DNA from: Enhygromyxa salina
GTDB taxonomy: Bacteria; Myxococcota_A; Polyangia; Nannocystales; Nannocystaceae
Assembly (NCBI RefSeq): GCF_000737335.2
Contig: NZ_JMCC02000090.1
Coordinates: forward strand, 48,577-112,576
Length of the DNA stretch: 64,000 nucleotides
Direction of reading: 5' to 3'
Within the stretch, counting starts at the first letter, position 1. Each line of letters begins with the position of its first letter. Under the pieces are notes generated by a model. It worked only from the letters and a program-made list of their open reading frames with translations, did no database searches and was not told the DNA's origin. This document shows, piece after piece, positions 1-8,918 of this stretch. The translations under genes were made by a program, and so were the position numbers.

Positions 1-188
1 TCCGTGACCACGGTGTCGTAGGGCTGAGAGCGCAGCCGCTCGATCGCCTGTCGCACGGTGCTGGCCGAGTCCGCGAGGTGACCGGAGCGGCGCAATACCC
101 GCTCAATGGCGAAGCGGAGGTTGACTTCGTCGTCGACCACCAACACGCGGATCGCGGACAGCGCTGACGCACGGCTCGTCTCCGACAC
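1..188 (-). CDS. Response regulator, N-terminal part of receiver domain (cut by window edge)
   Basis: The minus-strand reading is IRVLVVDDEVNLRFAIERVL followed by RRSGHLADSASTVRQAI and ending ...YDTVVT, exactly where the phospho-acceptor Asp of a CheY-like receiver should come. The VVDDE acidic pair at the end of beta-1 is intact. The only start in this frame after an upstream TAA is GTG at 188, giving a leader of about ten residues before the domain. The output domain lies outside the window. Because a Fis-type HTH gene follows divergently 300 bp away, an NtrC-like regulator is possible, but nothing visible proves it. The gene is not broken; it simply leaves the window. Confidence 0.8.
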   Translation of the reverse strand, partial: MSETSRASALSAIRVLVVDDEVNLRFAIERVLRRSGHLADSASTVRQAIERLRSQPYDTVVT

Positions 189-485
189 AGAAACCGCATC
201 TTACTTCGATGCTGGCCGTGGCCATAGGGCCAGCAAAATCGCGCGGCGAAGCATCAATGTGAGTGCATGGGTGATCCACCATGCGGACGGGATACCTGGT
301 TAGGTTCTAGAGGTAGCATGATTGTCAATGTTGCATATTCGCGCGGTCTGTAAACTATGATTCATAACATCTAGACACCAAAGTGACCTTTTGTGGCTCT
401 TCTTGATCTTAGGTACATGTATTAAGTGTGACCTAGCGCCCCGTTTTTTCTTTACACCGCATCGTGATCCAACTATTGTCGCTGC
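189..485. promoter_or_regulatory. AT-rich intergenic region between divergent regulators
   Basis: No gene is supported here. From about 300 to 480 the sequence is strikingly AT-rich compared with the rest of the window, as expected for a divergent promoter region. A possible promoter for the plus-strand HTH gene is TTGCAT at 331-336 with TATGAT at 356-361; the 19-bp spacer is long, so this is weak. Minus-strand open frames that cross this stretch have no family resemblance and are treated as chance. Confidence 0.4.
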
Positions 486-716
486 ATGCCGATCGTTCTC
501 GATTCCCTCAATCTCGCCGAAGCAGAACGGAAGCTCTGTGAGGAAGCACTCGTAACTGCTGGTAGCATCGTGGAGGCCGCCAACCTGCTCGGGGTCACGC
601 GGCACGCGCTCAAGCGCCGGATCCTGAAGCACCAGATCGAGTGGCCGCGCCCGCGGGTCACGCCCATGCGAGTGCCCGAGCCCCTCCTGCACCGAAGCGC
701 CATTGCAGCCTTTTGA
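486..716 (+). CDS. Stand-alone Fis-type helix-turn-helix protein
   Basis: This 76-residue protein is almost entirely one Fis/NtrC-type HTH. Residues about 10-50 contain EALVTAGSIVEAANLLGVTR followed by HALKRRILKH, matching the family pattern of a short helix, A-A-x-x-L-G-V-x-R turn and basic recognition helix. Normally this module is the C-terminal domain of sigma-54 activators; here there is no AAA+ or receiver domain. It could bind DNA as a dimer or act as a nucleoid-type or enhancer-binding accessory factor. It is divergent from the truncated response regulator. After the stop there is only a weak hairpin (GTGGA/TCCAC) without a T tract. Confidence 0.7.
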   Translation: MPIVLDSLNLAEAERKLCEEALVTAGSIVEAANLLGVTRHALKRRILKHQIEWPRPRVTPMRVPEPLLHRSAIAAF

Positions 717-836
717 GTGGAGGCTTCCACATTCCACCAGCGGCCCGCTCTGGGGGCCGTCACGCCCTGACCCGCCGGCGCTTCCCTGTCGCTGCCTCTC
801 GGGGCGTTCGCTTTTAAGCCGCTCGCGCCCAAGGTA

Positions 837-3731
837 CTAGTTGCACCGCTCGCGTAGCGCACGAGTCTCGATGACCTCGGCATGTTCGGCGCCAAAGCTC
901 GCCGTCCAGATCTCGATCGCGGCGTCGAGGTGGGGGATCGCCTCGACCGGGCGCCCAAGCTCGAGCAGCGCGCGCGCGAGCAGGCGCTTCGACTGCGCGA
1001 CCATGGTGTGTTGCGGACCGAACACTTGGAGATGGGTCGCGAGCGAGCGCTTGGCGAGGCCGCGCCCGCGCTCGAGCAGCGCGGTCCGTCGCCGCGCTTC
1101 GGTCTTGGGTAGCGCAGCGAGATTGACCAAGTTCTTGCCGAGGTTCAGCTCGAGCAGCGCGGTCATGGGGTGATCGGGGCCGAGCGCGGCCTCGTTGATC
1201 ACGAGGGCCCGCTCGAGCAGATCGATCGCCTCACCGAAGTGATCGAGGGCGCCGTGGACGGTCGCGTAGTTGCTCAGTGAGAGCGCGAGCGAGGGGTGCT
1301 GCGGGCCGACCTGGTGCTCGAGCATCTGAAGCCCGAGCTCGAGCTCGGCCAGCGCCCGGTCTTCGTGCTCGTGCCCAACGCGGATCAGGATCGTGCCGTA
1401 ATTGATGTGAGCGGTAGCGAGCGAGGTGGACGCTTCGTCGCCATCGTGGAGCTCGAGCGCGCGCTCCAACGACGCGGCGGCGTCGGGGATCTCGGCGGCG
1501 AAGTAGTGGGCGATGCCGATCGCCGTGTGGACCTCCGCGAGTAGATCTTTGCGACCGACGCGATCGGCTTCTGCGAGCGCGTGCTGGGCCCAGCCGCGGG
1601 CCGCGTCGAGCTCGCCGAGCCCGGCGGCGAAGGTGTAGACCAGCAGCGAGGCCGCGAGGACCGAGACCTCGTCTTGGCTGCCTCGGCGCGCGGTGTAGAA
1701 CGCGGCCTCGAGCGCCGCGCGGGCGTCGACGAACTCACCGCGCTCTTGCCGGACGCGGCCGAGCGCGAGCCCAGCCTCGGCCAGGGTTGGTTGCCACCCC
1801 AGCTCCTGCGCGCGGGCCAGGGTCTGCTCGGCGAGCGGCAGCGCGTCGTGGCTCTTGCCGCCGTCGACCATCGCTTCGATCTGCGCGACGTCCTCACGCA
1901 CGCGATCGACCGCGGCGGCCACCGTGGGATCGTCGGGCGGTCGCAGAGCCGCGGTCAGCCAGGTCTGGTCCGCGCACACGTCGAGGCTGGGCAGGGCCTC
2001 GACCGCCTCGATGGTCTTCTCGATCACCGCATCATCGGCGTGGTCGAGCACGTCGATCAGCGCCCCAAGCCGGACCAAGCGCTGATCCAGGCAAGCCATG
2101 CGCAGATCCAAGAGCTCGGCGGATTGCTCGTGGCGCAGCTCGGTCGCCTCGCAGGCGTCGACGCGCGCGGCGATCCAGTCTGCTGACCAGGCGTCGAGCT
2201 GGGCGCGGGCCCGCTTCCATGTCTCGGTGGCGTAGACCAGCTCGCTGCGCGCAAACACCTTGTCCAACTCGAGCGCGCGCGCGTCAGACCACAGCTCCTG
2301 CAGCTGCGTGCCCGCGTGCTCGCAAGGTGGTGGCGGCGGGACCGGGACGGGTGGTTGCAGCATGATCGCGGCGCCTGCAGCCGCGACCGCCAGGGCGAGC
2401 GAGCCAAGGCCGAGCACCCACGGTCGCCGCCGGGAGATTGGATCATCGGCGAGCGCCCGCAGCAGCGCGTGCATGCTGGGCCAGCGCAGCTCGGGCTTGG
2501 CGGCCAAGCCCCGCTCGAGCGCGCGCCGGATCCGGGTTGGGACCGCGCGGGTCGAGGGCGGCTCGACCAGCTTGGCGTTGGAGATCGCAAACAGCAGGGC
2601 CAGCGGCGAGTCGCCGCTAAATGGACGAACGCCGTAGAGGCACTGCCACGCGGTCACGCAGTAGGAGAATTGATCCGCGCGCGCATCGGTCACGTCGCCG
2701 CGCAGCTGCTCGGGGGCCATGTACGCCGGGGTCCCGAGCAGCGAGCCGGCCATGGTCAGCTCGGACTCGAGCACCGAGCGGTCTTCGAGCAGCGTCTGGG
2801 GCGGGACCCGACTGGCGTGCTCGGGTGACGCGGCGGGGTTGGGTGGGTCGGACACGGCCGGCGTCGCGGGGGCCGGCGACCGCTGCTCGTGGATGACCGC
2901 CCGCAGCGCGCTCGCGGACGCGCTCGCGGGCTGGAGCTGGCCGTCGGTGGACGCGCCGAGCGAGTCGCCCCCTCGGGCCGCGCGGGCGAGCCCGAAGTCC
3001 ATCACGCACACGCGACCGTCGTCGCCGATCATCACGTTGTCGGGCTTGAAGTCGCGATGGATCAGGTCGTGGTCGTGGGCAGCCGCGAGCCCGCGCCCGG
3101 CCGCGAGCAGGACCTCGAGCGTCTGCGACCAGACCCGCGCTGGGGCGGGGTGGCTTCGCTTGGCGCCGTCGCGTTCGATCCTCGCCCAGCCGCGCAGGGT
3201 CTGACCTTCGATGAACTCCATGGCCACGAACACGCGATCGTCGAGGCCCGCGAGCGAGCCGGCGTCATGGACCGAGATCACGTTGGGGTGGGTCAAGCGG
3301 GCGAGCGCCTGGGCCTCGCGCTGCAGCCGTTGGCTGTGATCCTGGCGGTCGCCGTGGAGCAGCTTGAGGGCGACCTTGCGATCGAGGTTGGGATCCCACG
3401 CGGCGTAGACGACCCCCATTCCGCCCGCGCCGACGCGCTCGAGGATCACATAGCGCCCGACCTCGTCGCCGCGGGCGAGCGGGCGCTGGGTCGCGCCGCT
3501 GCGACGAGCTCGGTGCGTTGGCTGCTGGTCGTCGCCAAACTCGACGCGGGTCGCGTGCTCGGGGTCTTGCGCGGAGCTGCTCTCTGCTCGGGCGAGGGCT
3601 GCTCGCCCGCTCGCGGACGCGTTCTTGGACTGGTTGAGCCTGGGCAGCGAACTGGGGGCTTCGGGGAGGTCGCCGACCAGCGTGCTGTCTTGCGACGGCG
3701 GCGTGTCTGCCGGCTTCACCGCGGCGAGCAT
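837..3731 (-). CDS. Transmembrane Ser/Thr protein kinase with C-terminal TPR-like repeats
   Basis: A Hanks-type kinase domain begins at about residue 90: glycine loop GRYVILERVGAGGMGVVY, VALKLL lysine, HRDFKPDNVMI catalytic loop, DFGLA, and GTPAYMAPEQL. The segment between DFG and the APE-like motif is enlarged by a Ser/Ala/Pro-rich insertion of about 70-80 residues. One membrane helix (VLGLGSLALAVAAAGAAIML) near the middle is followed by a Pro-rich patch and a long region with tetratricopeptide character that includes LSLSNYATVHGALDHFGEAI and similar units. The kinase would be cytoplasmic with a periplasmic repeat domain. A first segment of about 90 residues is disordered. The start at 3731 lies 70 bp from the divergent Hsp90-like gene, so the two may share control. 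Substrate is unknown. Confidence 0.93.
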   Translation of the reverse strand: MLAAVKPADTPPSQDSTLVGDLPEAPSSLPRLNQSKNASASGRAALARAESSSAQDPEHATRVEFGDDQQPTHRARRSGATQRPLARGDEVGRYVILERVGAGGMGVVYAAWDPNLDRKVALKLLHGDRQDHSQRLQREAQALARLTHPNVISVHDAGSLAGLDDRVFVAMEFIEGQTLRGWARIERDGAKRSHPAPARVWSQTLEVLLAAGRGLAAAHDHDLIHRDFKPDNVMIGDDGRVCVMDFGLARAARGGDSLGASTDGQLQPASASASALRAVIHEQRSPAPATPAVSDPPNPAASPEHASRVPPQTLLEDRSVLESELTMAGSLLGTPAYMAPEQLRGDVTDARADQFSYCVTAWQCLYGVRPFSGDSPLALLFAISNAKLVEPPSTRAVPTRIRRALERGLAAKPELRWPSMHALLRALADDPISRRRPWVLGLGSLALAVAAAGAAIMLQPPVPVPPPPPCEHAGTQLQELWSDARALELDKVFARSELVYATETWKRARAQLDAWSADWIAARVDACEATELRHEQSAELLDLRMACLDQRLVRLGALIDVLDHADDAVIEKTIEAVEALPSLDVCADQTWLTAALRPPDDPTVAAAVDRVREDVAQIEAMVDGGKSHDALPLAEQTLARAQELGWQPTLAEAGLALGRVRQERGEFVDARAALEAAFYTARRGSQDEVSVLAASLLVYTFAAGLGELDAARGWAQHALAEADRVGRKDLLAEVHTAIGIAHYFAAEIPDAAASLERALELHDGDEASTSLATAHINYGTILIRVGHEHEDRALAELELGLQMLEHQVGPQHPSLALSLSNYATVHGALDHFGEAIDLLERALVINEAALGPDHPMTALLELNLGKNLVNLAALPKTEARRRTALLERGRGLAKRSLATHLQVFGPQHTMVAQSKRLLARALLELGRPVEAIPHLDAAIEIWTASFGAEHAEVIETRALRERCN

Positions 3732-3801
3732 AGCAGGCGCCTCGTGTCAGCGGCGGGGTGATGGGCGCGGCGCCGGTCATCTGGCACACTCGCAGCGGCC
3801 G

Positions 3802-5583
3802 ATGTCCGCCGCCGAAGTCGACGCGTTGCTCGAGCGGTTGGTCGCGCAGTTCGAGTCACCCTACGACTTCCTGCGCGAGCTGGTCCAAAACGCGATGGAC
3901 GCGGGTAGCGATCGGGTCGAGGTCACGCTCGAGACCCACCCGCTCGATGGCAGCAGCGACGAGGTCATTTTCGAGCTGACGGTCATCGACACCGGCGCGG
4001 GCATGGACGAGGCGATCATCGATCAAGAGCTCACGCGCTTGTTCTCGTCGGGCAAGAGCGGGGATCGGACCATGGCCGGGGGGTTTGGGATCGGCTTCGT
4101 CAGCGTGTTCGCGTGGGAGCCAGAGGCGGTGCTGCTCCACACCGGGCGGGCGGGCGAGAGCTGGGAGCTGGTGTTTCATGGGGATCGGAGCTTCGAAAAG
4201 GTCGCGGTCGAAGACCCGATCGAGGGCACGACGATCTCGCTGTTTCGGCGCGGACGCGCGACCGAGCGCGAGCCGATCGCGGAGGCGATCCGCGACAGCC
4301 TGTGGCGTTGGTGTCGGTTCTGTCCGATCGAGCTCTCGTTCGAGGATCTCGGCGGCGACGAGCCGGCCGAGCTGATCCAAGACTCACCCGAGCCGACCGA
4401 GCTCGGGCTTGGGGCCGGGCTGACCCGCGCCGAAGTCCGCGGGGAGTCGACGCTGCGGGTCAGCTTCGCGGTCCCGCCCAACGCGGTGTTCTTGCGGCGC
4501 GGCCTGATCCTGGCCGAGGGCGGGCCCAGGCAGCTCATGGCCAAGGTCGCCGATGCGCTCGGGGCCAGCGCCGAGCACCTGCAGATCTGGGCCGACAGCC
4601 CGCTGTTGCGGACCAGCCTGGCGCGGGACACGGTGCTCCACGACGAGGGCCGCGACGCGGTGGAGGGGCGCTTGCTCGCGCTGTTGGACCAGCTGCGCGA
4701 AGACTTGCTCGCGCGGCTCGAGCAGCTCGCGGCGACTGGCGACGGCGAGCTCGACGAGGCTGACGCGCCTGACAACCCGGCCGTGGACCCGCGCTGGACC
4801 CACGAGCGCCACGCGATCTACGGGGCCCTGCACGCGCACCTCGAGCTCGAGTATGGCCACCTCGAGCGCAAGGTTCGGTCGCGCGCGATCCTGCGAGACG
4901 TCGCCCACGGGTGCGCGGTTGGGCTCGCGGTCGCGGTCCGGACCATGGGCGGGCGGCCGCTGCTGGTCGTCGCGCCAGCGGCCCTGCGCGCGGGTGGAGC
5001 GGGCGAGACCGAGACCCCGATCGCCGCCGGGCTCGCCCGCTTGGTCCGTGACCTGCGACCGACCAGCTTCCCGGTGCTCGCGGGCGACCTGCGAGACGAT
5101 CGCTCGTGGCTGACGGCTCTGACCGCGCTCACGGGCACCGAGCTGCTGCCGGTCGAGCGAGCGATCGCCCGGGTCGTGCCGCGCAAGGGTGAGGCGGCAG
5201 GTCTGTGCGGCGTGGTCGAGAGTCTGCTGCGCGGGCTCGGCTTCGAACAGGCGGTGGTCTGCGTCGGTGAGTTCGTGGATCTGCTCGGGCGCCCCGAGCA
5301 CAGCCCGGTGTTTGGTCCCGAGGTGTTTGGCGCCGCCGCGCCGCTCGCGTTTCATGGCGGCCGCACGATCCCGGCCTCGAGCCTGGCCCGGCGAACGGTC
5401 TGGCTCAACCTCCACAACAGCCTGGTCGAGGCCGCGATCGATCGCTTCACCGAGCGCCCGCTGGTCGCAGGCTTGGCCCTGACGTGCGGCCTGCTTGGCC
5501 ACTTGGATCACGCGCCCGAAGTCAGCGACGTAGCGAAGCTCGCCGAGCAGCTCGAGCGCGACAGCCAGGGGGCCCGCAAGTGA
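3802..5583 (+). CDS. Hsp90-like GHKL ATPase (HtpG-related, non-canonical)
   Basis: The 593-residue protein starts at ATG 3802 (MSAAEV); the open frame extends upstream but that part overlaps the divergent kinase gene. The Bergerat ATP fold is complete: N box ELVQNAMDAG (Glu26, Asn30, Asp33), G1 box IDTGAGM (Asp63), and G2 box GGFGIGFVSVF (residues 93-103). Further on, WADSPLLRTSLARDTVLHDE resembles the Hsp90 middle-domain Arg segment that contacts the gamma phosphate. The rest does not look like canonical HtpG, and the whole is somewhat short. The last bases overlap the next gene as GTGA, so the two proteins are made together. Probably a chaperone-like or conformational ATPase; a defence or signalling role cannot be excluded. 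Confidence 0.85.
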   Translation: MSAAEVDALLERLVAQFESPYDFLRELVQNAMDAGSDRVEVTLETHPLDGSSDEVIFELTVIDTGAGMDEAIIDQELTRLFSSGKSGDRTMAGGFGIGFVSVFAWEPEAVLLHTGRAGESWELVFHGDRSFEKVAVEDPIEGTTISLFRRGRATEREPIAEAIRDSLWRWCRFCPIELSFEDLGGDEPAELIQDSPEPTELGLGAGLTRAEVRGESTLRVSFAVPPNAVFLRRGLILAEGGPRQLMAKVADALGASAEHLQIWADSPLLRTSLARDTVLHDEGRDAVEGRLLALLDQLREDLLARLEQLAATGDGELDEADAPDNPAVDPRWTHERHAIYGALHAHLELEYGHLERKVRSRAILRDVAHGCAVGLAVAVRTMGGRPLLVVAPAALRAGGAGETETPIAAGLARLVRDLRPTSFPVLAGDLRDDRSWLTALTALTGTELLPVERAIARVVPRKGEAAGLCGVVESLLRGLGFEQAVVCVGEFVDLLGRPEHSPVFGPEVFGAAAPLAFHGGRTIPASSLARRTVWLNLHNSLVEAAIDRFTERPLVAGLALTCGLLGHLDHAPEVSDVAKLAEQLERDSQGARK

Positions 5584-8500
5584 CGCGCGCGGCCCTGCAC
5601 CCTGGGATCGCCGCGCTGCTCGAGAGTCGGCGGCTCGGCAGCCTCGCGGACTCGCGCCATCGGTTCACGGTCTCGCGCGAAGAAGCGCTGTTGCAGCTGC
5701 GCAAGCAGGCCAGCGAGCGCGACGACGGGCCGTGGGACTGGACCTTGCTGCTGGTCCGCGCCGCGAATGCCATGAGCGAGATCCCCGAGGCCCGGGTCGA
5801 GCTTGGCGAGGGCGCCGACGAGCAGCTGCGGGTCACGACGATCGACGTGATCACGCCCGGCACCTCGTTCGACGGGCTGGATCTGACCGACATCCTGGCC
5901 GGGGCGCTCGAGCCCGACCTGGGTGAGCCGGTGGGCGGGGGGGATCCCCACCTGCGTGTCGGCCGGTTTCGAATGCTGATCGGCCGGGCGATCAACGCCG
6001 CGCTCGCGCGCGAGCCGATCGCCTTGGAGCTCGAGACCCCAGTTGGCGGGCGTCGCTTCGAGCGGCGCGAGCAACTCAGCGAGGGGCGCGATCCCTACAT
6101 CGAGCGCAAGCTGGGCCCGTGCGTCGGCAGCAGTCGGTTTGTCGTGCGGGTGACCGAGCCGCGCCCCGGCCTGAGCTCGCGCCTGGGTCGGTGGTTGCGG
6201 CGCCGCGGCGAGGTGACCCAAGAGCTCGCAACCTTGTGGCGATCGCAGCGGCTCGCCGATCGCGACGTGGACAACCTGGGTGAGGACGGCGCGCTGAGCT
6301 TGGGTCCGGCGCTGCAGCGGGCGCCGGTGATGTTCGGCGAGCACGCGCTGTATGGACCGGCGCGGGCGGTCGCCTCTGACGAGGGGGGCGGACGCGAGTG
6401 GGGCTCGCTGTTCCTGGTTCGCGACGGCCTGCTGCTTGTGGATCTGGGCCCGGCGCTGCGCGAGCAGCAGGTCGACGTGGGGAGCTTGGTCGGGTGGATC
6501 GACTGCCCCAAGCTGCGCCTGACCGCCGACGAGCGCAGCGTGGTCCGCGACGCCAACTTCGAGCTCCTGGTCGCTTGGCTGCACGACTATCAAGGCCGCA
6601 GCGACGGCCTGGGTCAGGTCAGCTGGCCCACGGGGTTGAGCGACGGCCTGACCTGCGCGAGCGGCCGCCCGGTCTCGCTCGCGCAGCTGACCGAAGACGC
6701 CCGGCGCGGTCGCGAGCTCATCTATGTGTGGCGCCACCAAGCCGGTGAGGTCCCCGCCCACGCGCGGGCCCAGGTCGTGGCCCTGGCGCCGTCGCAAGAG
6801 CTGTTGCTGCGCGAGCGGTTTCCAGAGCTGCGCTTGGTCCCGCTGCGCGCGCTCGGGGGGCAGGGCGACGTCGATCCGGCGGATCTCACCTCACTGCAGG
6901 CCGGCAGCTACGAGGCGCTGGCGCTGATCAAGGACAGCCCGATCAACACCGGCGAGGACCAGGGCGCGCTCATGGTGGATCTGCGCGTCTCCGTGGACGC
7001 CTACGTGCACCGGGCCGCGACCGCGACCACTGGCTTCATCGTGATCCTGGCGTACGAGCGCCGGGTCGCGCAGATCCACGAGCACGCCAAGGTCATCCCC
7101 GGCGTCACCTTGATCTGTCGGGTCCGCGGCGAGGGCTCCGAGCTCGACGTCGCCAAGCTGCGCCGGGATCACGCTGCGATCGGCAAGATCGCCGATCTGT
7201 GTCGCGTCCGCGTTCGGGCCCACTGGGAGGCGCTGTTGGTCCACGCGATGAGCCGCGCCAAGCCGTGGGAGAACCCGCTGTTGCGCTCGGCGCTCGACGG
7301 CCTTGGTCCGCGGGCGATCGATCTTCGCTACCAAACGACCGAAGACGGGCTGCGCCTGGGTTGGCGCGACACGGTGTTGCTCGACGTCGAGCTTGGCCGC
7401 GCGCTGATCCGGTCCAATCAGCTCGGGCCGGCGAAGACCTTGCGCGACGCGCTTCGTCAGCTGCGCGAGCGCGGCTTCGTGCTCGTGGCCCACCCGCACA
7501 AGCGCTACGATCGCCTGATCTCCGATGATCCGCGGCTGTACCCGTGGCTGCTCCACGACGACGCCGCGCGGGCGCTGTTGGTCCGGGTCGTCGGGGCCGC
7601 GACCGTGCTCGACATGCCGGTCGTCGCCGAGGCGCACCCGCTGGTGGTCGCGCATCCCCTCGAGGACCAGCGCCACCTGCTGCGCGGACGCGAGACGATC
7701 GAGCGTGACCTGCAGCGCAGCCCGACCGATCCGCTCGCGCGTCAGCGGCTGCTTGGCCACCTGCTGGTCGCGCGCGGGCTCGGGCTGGATGCGCAGGGGC
7801 CCGACGCGCAGGGGCTCGAGACCGTGCCCTTGTTGGATCGCTATGATCCGCGCGCGCTCAGTCCCACGCGCTTGGTCAGCCTGGCCTCGGTGCTGAGCGA
7901 GTGCCCGCGGCCTGGCTTGGTCCCAGCTGGCGCGGTTCACCGTGAGCTGCCGCGGCCGATGCTCGAGGTCGGCCCGGGGCTCGCGGATCTGCTCGCGCAG
8001 GTCGAAGACTTGGAGCCGGGATCGACGGCGCGGACCAGCGGCGAGTCCGTGGTCACGATCGACGATCCCCGCGGCGAGCGAAGCACCACCACCGCGATCC
8101 GCCGACGCGCCCGCGGGGTTCCACCGCTGCTGGCGAGCTCGGTCGTGCACGCGTTCGTGATCGGTCGGCTGCAGGTGGCCGGCGACGCCAGCTCCGACGG
8201 GATCGGCCTGTGGGCGAGCGGGCTGCGGGTTGGCGAGCTCGAGCTGCCCGAGCCGCTTGGTCGGGTCTCGGGTCGGCTGCTGCTCACGCCCCAAGGGCAG
8301 CGGGTCGGCCAGGCCCGGATCCGCGAAGAGGTCACCGCCCAGGCCCGCACGCTGCTGGCCGACGCGCTGCGCCAGCGCACCTTGCTGCCGCCCGATGGGC
8401 CCCAGCGTCGCCGCTTGGATCACTTTGTCGAGTACATCCGCGGGGCCGTTCAGGTCGAGGATCGGTTTGGGCTCGCCGAGGAGCTGGGCCTGACCGAGCC

Positions 8501-8909
8501 CGAAGATCGCGGCAAGCGGGTCGCGGCGCTGCGGGCCATGTCGCTGAGCGCCGCGCCGCTGCGACCCTTGAGCGGGCGCCGTGAAGGCACGCTGGCTGAG
8601 GTCGTGCGGCTGAGCCTGGCGATGCGGGTCCACTTCGACACGGCGATGCTCTCGTGGCGCGCGGCCAAGCTTGGCAAGCGACGCCGCGATGGCTCGCTGG
8701 AGATCGAGTTTGGCCTGCGCAACGCGTGGATCCAGCGTGGGCTCGACGCCGATGGGGATCTGCCGGACGTGGAGCATCGGCGGGCGGCGCTGCTCGCTGG
8801 CGTGTTCATCATCGCGGAGTTCTTCGCCCAGGCGGGCGAGCGCGACGACGTCGAGCTGGGCCCCGAGCACCTGGTGGTCGCGCTGTGGCGGCTGTTGAAA
8901 TTGTCCTGA
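5580..8909 (+). CDS. Large partner of the Hsp90-like ATPase; apparent ATP-site-dead paralogue
   Basis: 1109 residues starting at GTG 5580, which overlaps the TGA of the ATPase gene by four bases. It has no clear family name. Residues about 53-130 follow the same order as the upstream ATPase: LLVRAANAMSEIPEARVEL parallels the N-box segment and TTIDVITPGTS parallels the DTGAG box, but the glycines and the N-box Asp are lost. Later FLVRDGLLLVDLGPAL and GWIDCPKLRLTADERSVVRD parallel FLRRGLILAEGGP and WADSPLLRTSLARDTVLHDE of the neighbour. The C-terminal half (about residues 450-1109) is unrecognised, without membrane helices or a signal peptide. Inferred to be a cytoplasmic regulatory or scaffold subunit that pairs with the active ATPase. 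Confidence 0.7.
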   Translation: MTRAALHPGIAALLESRRLGSLADSRHRFTVSREEALLQLRKQASERDDGPWDWTLLLVRAANAMSEIPEARVELGEGADEQLRVTTIDVITPGTSFDGLDLTDILAGALEPDLGEPVGGGDPHLRVGRFRMLIGRAINAALAREPIALELETPVGGRRFERREQLSEGRDPYIERKLGPCVGSSRFVVRVTEPRPGLSSRLGRWLRRRGEVTQELATLWRSQRLADRDVDNLGEDGALSLGPALQRAPVMFGEHALYGPARAVASDEGGGREWGSLFLVRDGLLLVDLGPALREQQVDVGSLVGWIDCPKLRLTADERSVVRDANFELLVAWLHDYQGRSDGLGQVSWPTGLSDGLTCASGRPVSLAQLTEDARRGRELIYVWRHQAGEVPAHARAQVVALAPSQELLLRERFPELRLVPLRALGGQGDVDPADLTSLQAGSYEALALIKDSPINTGEDQGALMVDLRVSVDAYVHRAATATTGFIVILAYERRVAQIHEHAKVIPGVTLICRVRGEGSELDVAKLRRDHAAIGKIADLCRVRVRAHWEALLVHAMSRAKPWENPLLRSALDGLGPRAIDLRYQTTEDGLRLGWRDTVLLDVELGRALIRSNQLGPAKTLRDALRQLRERGFVLVAHPHKRYDRLISDDPRLYPWLLHDDAARALLVRVVGAATVLDMPVVAEAHPLVVAHPLEDQRHLLRGRETIERDLQRSPTDPLARQRLLGHLLVARGLGLDAQGPDAQGLETVPLLDRYDPRALSPTRLVSLASVLSECPRPGLVPAGAVHRELPRPMLEVGPGLADLLAQVEDLEPGSTARTSGESVVTIDDPRGERSTTTAIRRRARGVPPLLASSVVHAFVIGRLQVAGDASSDGIGLWASGLRVGELELPEPLGRVSGRLLLTPQGQRVGQARIREEVTAQARTLLADALRQRTLLPPDGPQRRRLDHFVEYIRGAVQVEDRFGLAEELGLTEPEDRGKRVAALRAMSLSAAPLRPLSGRREGTLAEVVRLSLAMRVHFDTAMLSWRAAKLGKRRRDGSLEIEFGLRNAWIQRGLDADGDLPDVEHRRAALLAGVFIIAEFFAQAGERDDVELGPEHLVVALWRLLKLS

Positions 8910-8918
8910 GCCGCGCGC

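Noticed and set aside
300..737. 145-residue minus-strand open frame
   Set aside because: It overlaps the Fis-type HTH gene and has no recognised sequence features.
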